From Desulfuromusa sp. (GTDB lineage Bacteria > Desulfobacterota > Desulfuromonadia > Desulfuromonadales > Geopsychrobacteraceae): 15,169 nucleotides of DNA. A program made the position numbers and the translations under genes. The DNA lies in NCBI GenBank assembly GCA_029934755.1, contig JAOZLQ010000037.1, positions 1 through 15,169 on the forward strand. Direction: 5' to 3'. How positions within the stretch are numbered: the first letter of the stretch is position 1; each line of letters begins with the position of its first letter. The notes below the pieces were generated by a model. It searched no databases. It was not told where the DNA came from and was given only the letters and a program-made list of their open reading frames with translations. Shown here piece after piece: positions 15,116-15,169 of this stretch.

Positions 15116-15169
15116 ATGTCCAAGGAAAAGTACGAAAGGACGAAGCCGCACGTCAATATTGGCACCATC
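15116..15169 (+). CDS. tuf: Elongation factor Tu, N-terminal 18 codons (cut by the window end)
   Basis: The first 18 residues, MSKEKYERTKPHVNIGTI, are the EF-Tu N-terminus, leading up to the P-loop GHVDHGKT that would lie just outside. EF-Tu delivers aminoacyl-tRNA to the ribosome. GGGAGG at 15103-15108, 7 bases before the ATG, is a strong ribosome binding site. The 107-bp gap after tRNA-Thr has no terminator, so read-through from the tRNA promoter is likely, as in the thrU-tyrU-glyT-thrT-tufB operon of E. coli. Confidence 0.97.
   Translation, partial: MSKEKYERTKPHVNIGTI

Overview
The window reads as chromosomal DNA of a Gram-negative, anaerobic, metal-respiring bacterium. The best guess is the Desulfuromonadales/Geobacterales (Desulfobacterota). 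This rests on gene content: a porin-cytochrome electron conduit, a DUF4388 protein in a proS-pyrF-rlmB operon, a MEP-pathway ispG, a cysteine desulfidase of the CyuA type, and the thrU-tyrU-glyT-thrT-tuf block. The taxonomy is inference.

Layout. (1) 1-3788: a minus-strand two-gene operon. Its first gene is a decaheme c-type cytochrome lipoprotein of the MtrA/PioA/DmsE type (2487-3488). Its second is an MtrB/PioB-type outer-membrane beta-barrel (159-2471). The operon ends at a strong intrinsic terminator (101-128). A low-complexity intergenic repeat lies beyond, at the window edge. (2) 3789-4700: a divergent LysR-type regulator, which shares a 300-bp AT-rich intergenic region with the cytochrome operon; that region holds a perfect 8-bp dyad. 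(3) 4711-4832: a REP-like inverted pair between convergent genes, then an RlmD-type rRNA methyltransferase on the minus strand. (4) 6392-14448: a plus-strand run of ispG, a DUF3524/QTMAN-like glycosyltransferase, proS, a DUF4388 protein, pyrF, rlmB and cyuA. (5) 14457-15169: a stable-RNA promoter, tRNA-Thr(UGU), tRNA-Tyr(GUA), tRNA-Gly(UCC), tRNA-Thr(GGU), and the start of tuf.

The main observation is in the MtrB-type barrel gene. A single in-frame UGA (639-641) splits an otherwise continuous 771-codon frame that starts with a signal peptide and ends with the C-terminal Phe typical of outer-membrane barrels. Fourteen bases after the UGA lies an 8-bp hairpin with loop AGUCU. Its size, spacing and loop closely resemble a bacterial SECIS such as that of E. 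coli fdhF. The most economical reading is a selenocysteine (Sec611) in an MtrB/PioB-family protein. By topology it would lie in a surface loop with Cys604 and Cys634. A separate, apparently also surface-facing loop carries a heme-binding CSSCH motif. I know of no described selenoprotein in this family. If confirmed, this would be a porin-cytochrome conduit with its own exposed Sec and possibly heme redox centres, and with no outer-surface cytochrome gene between the barrel gene and its terminator.

The remaining genes are mostly housekeeping functions in isoprenoid synthesis, tRNA charging and modification, rRNA methylation and pyrimidine synthesis. Several are tightly coupled by stop/start overlaps.
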